From: an uncultured Clostridia bacterium
GTDB taxonomy: Bacteria; Bacillota; Clostridia; Oscillospirales; CAG-272
Assembly (NCBI GenBank): GCA_904501765.1
Contig: CAJGCM010000142.1
Coordinates: 1-5,675 of the forward strand
Length of the DNA: 5,675 nt
Reading direction: 5' to 3'
Shown here: positions 4,931 through 5,675 of the stretch, one piece after another
Layout of the letters: each line of letters starts with the position of its first letter
How positions within the stretch are numbered: position 1 is the first letter of the stretch
The notes under the pieces: model-generated
The model's input: only the letters and a program-made list of their open reading frames with translations
What the model was told of the DNA's origin: nothing
The model's database searches: none
Position numbers and translations under genes: made by a program

Positions 4931-5675
4931 TCACATAAATTCGGCTATTATGCTATTGCTGACGTAAAAGCCCTTTTCTGTAAGAAATACACGCTCTTTG
5001 TCAAATCCCATATATCCGTTTTCCGTGAGCCACCTGAGACTCTGTTCTTTGCCGGAGAGGAAATCTCGGTCAAAAATCCTTTTATATTCTTCAAGCGAAA
5101 CACCCTCCTTAAGCCGCAGACGAAGCATTGCGTACTCCTCCGGGTCCTTCCCTTTGATGTCAGCGGAAATTTTCGGAGCGGAAGAGTATTTTATATATTC
5201 TTCCAAATCCGTAGTGTTTGAATACCTTGCGCCTAAAAAGTAAGAGTGAGCGGCAAGACCTACGCCTATATATTCCTCGTCTCGCCAGTATTTAAGATTG
5301 TGCTTACATTCGTAGCCTTCCTTTGCGTAATTGGATATTTCATAGTGAGAATACCCCGACGATGCGAGAATTTCCGATGCAAGATAATACATCATGCATT
5401 CCTCATCCTCGCTTGGAAAATTGAGGGATTCACGCATTTCGTAAAAGGGGGTTCCTTCCTCAATTATAAGCCCATACACCGAGATATGCTCGGGGCGAAG
5501 ACGTGTTATGAGATTCAGGCTTTCCCTGAAGCTGTCTATGCTTTGGTCGGGTATTCCGTACATAAGGTCTACACTTATGTTGTCAAACCCAAAGCTTCTC
5601 GCCAAGTTATACGAAGCAACAAAATCTTCAAAGGTGTGTATTCTGCCTAACTTTTTCAGTTCGTTTTCGTGAATC
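4931..5675 (-). CDS. hemW: HemW-like radical SAM heme chaperone, 5' partial
   Basis: The frame runs off the right edge, leaving 247 C-terminal residues of an expected 370-380; the radical SAM CxxxCxxC cluster motif lies outside the window. Visible marks (numbered from the edge): KKLGRIHT (7-14), SVDLMYGIP (34-42), YEISNYAK (111-118), HNLKYW (125-130), GVGLAAHSY (137-145) and the C-terminal winged-helix-like domain from about 180, ending in LTEKGFYVSNSIIAEF. HNxxYW is the signature of HemW, a protein once annotated as oxygen-independent coproporphyrinogen oxidase (HemN-like) but now regarded as a heme-binding chaperone delivering heme to hemoproteins. A TTG at 5605 is internal, since homologous sequence continues upstream. 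A true HemN is less likely given this motif. No terminator is visible between its stop and the DUF1292 promoter. Confidence 0.9.
   Translation of the reverse strand, partial: IHENELKKLGRIHTFEDFVASYNLARSFGFDNISVDLMYGIPDQSIDSFRESLNLITRLRPEHISVYGLIIEEGTPFYEMRESLNFPSEDEECMMYYLASEILASSGYSHYEISNYAKEGYECKHNLKYWRDEEYIGVGLAAHSYFLGARYSNTTDLEEYIKYSSAPKISADIKGKDPEEYAMLRLRLKEGVSLEEYKRIFDRDFLSGKEQSLRWLTENGYMGFDKERVFLTEKGFYVSNSIIAEFM

Overview
The window reads as ordinary chromosome of a low-to-mid GC Firmicute, most likely an anaerobic gut-type Clostridia lineage. This is inferred from the Clostridia-style RsmA N-terminus, a DUF1292 (YrzB-type) acidic protein, a PMCA-like bacterial calcium ATPase, a HemW-type radical SAM protein, a 6S RNA with Gram-positive architecture, and two near-consensus SigA promoters. 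No species can be named from sequence alone.

Layout. 1-200: a minus-strand tRNA-Thr(CGU) gene (202-277) with its own terminator (157-198), followed by a decayed second copy of the tRNA 3' half plus terminator (about 1-117). The decayed copy carries two back-to-back hairpins (90-107 and 108-147). 278-343: a divergent intergenic region holding a strong minus-strand promoter for the tRNA and the ribosome binding site of rsmA. 344-1195: rsmA (16S rRNA dimethyladenosine transferase) on the plus strand. 1196-1563: no protein gene. This stretch is almost filled by a 330-bp non-coding element with imperfect terminal inverted repeats (1222-1551), MITE-like. It carries a strong bidirectional terminator hairpin and several smaller hairpins. 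1564-4152: a complete minus-strand P-type calcium-transporting ATPase, convergent with rsmA.

4171-5675: a minus-strand run of hemW (5' end cut by the window edge), a DUF1292 gene with its own near-perfect promoter, a 6S RNA gene with a TATAAT box just upstream, and a strong hairpin terminator separating 6S from the ATPase. Apart from hemW, each gene appears to be its own transcription unit. The genes are housekeeping functions (translation, ion homeostasis, heme trafficking, RNA polymerase control) and do not form a single pathway.

I saw no convincing sign of an undescribed biological system. The most unusual structures are the MITE-like element wedged between two convergent genes and the decayed tRNA-Thr/terminator duplication.
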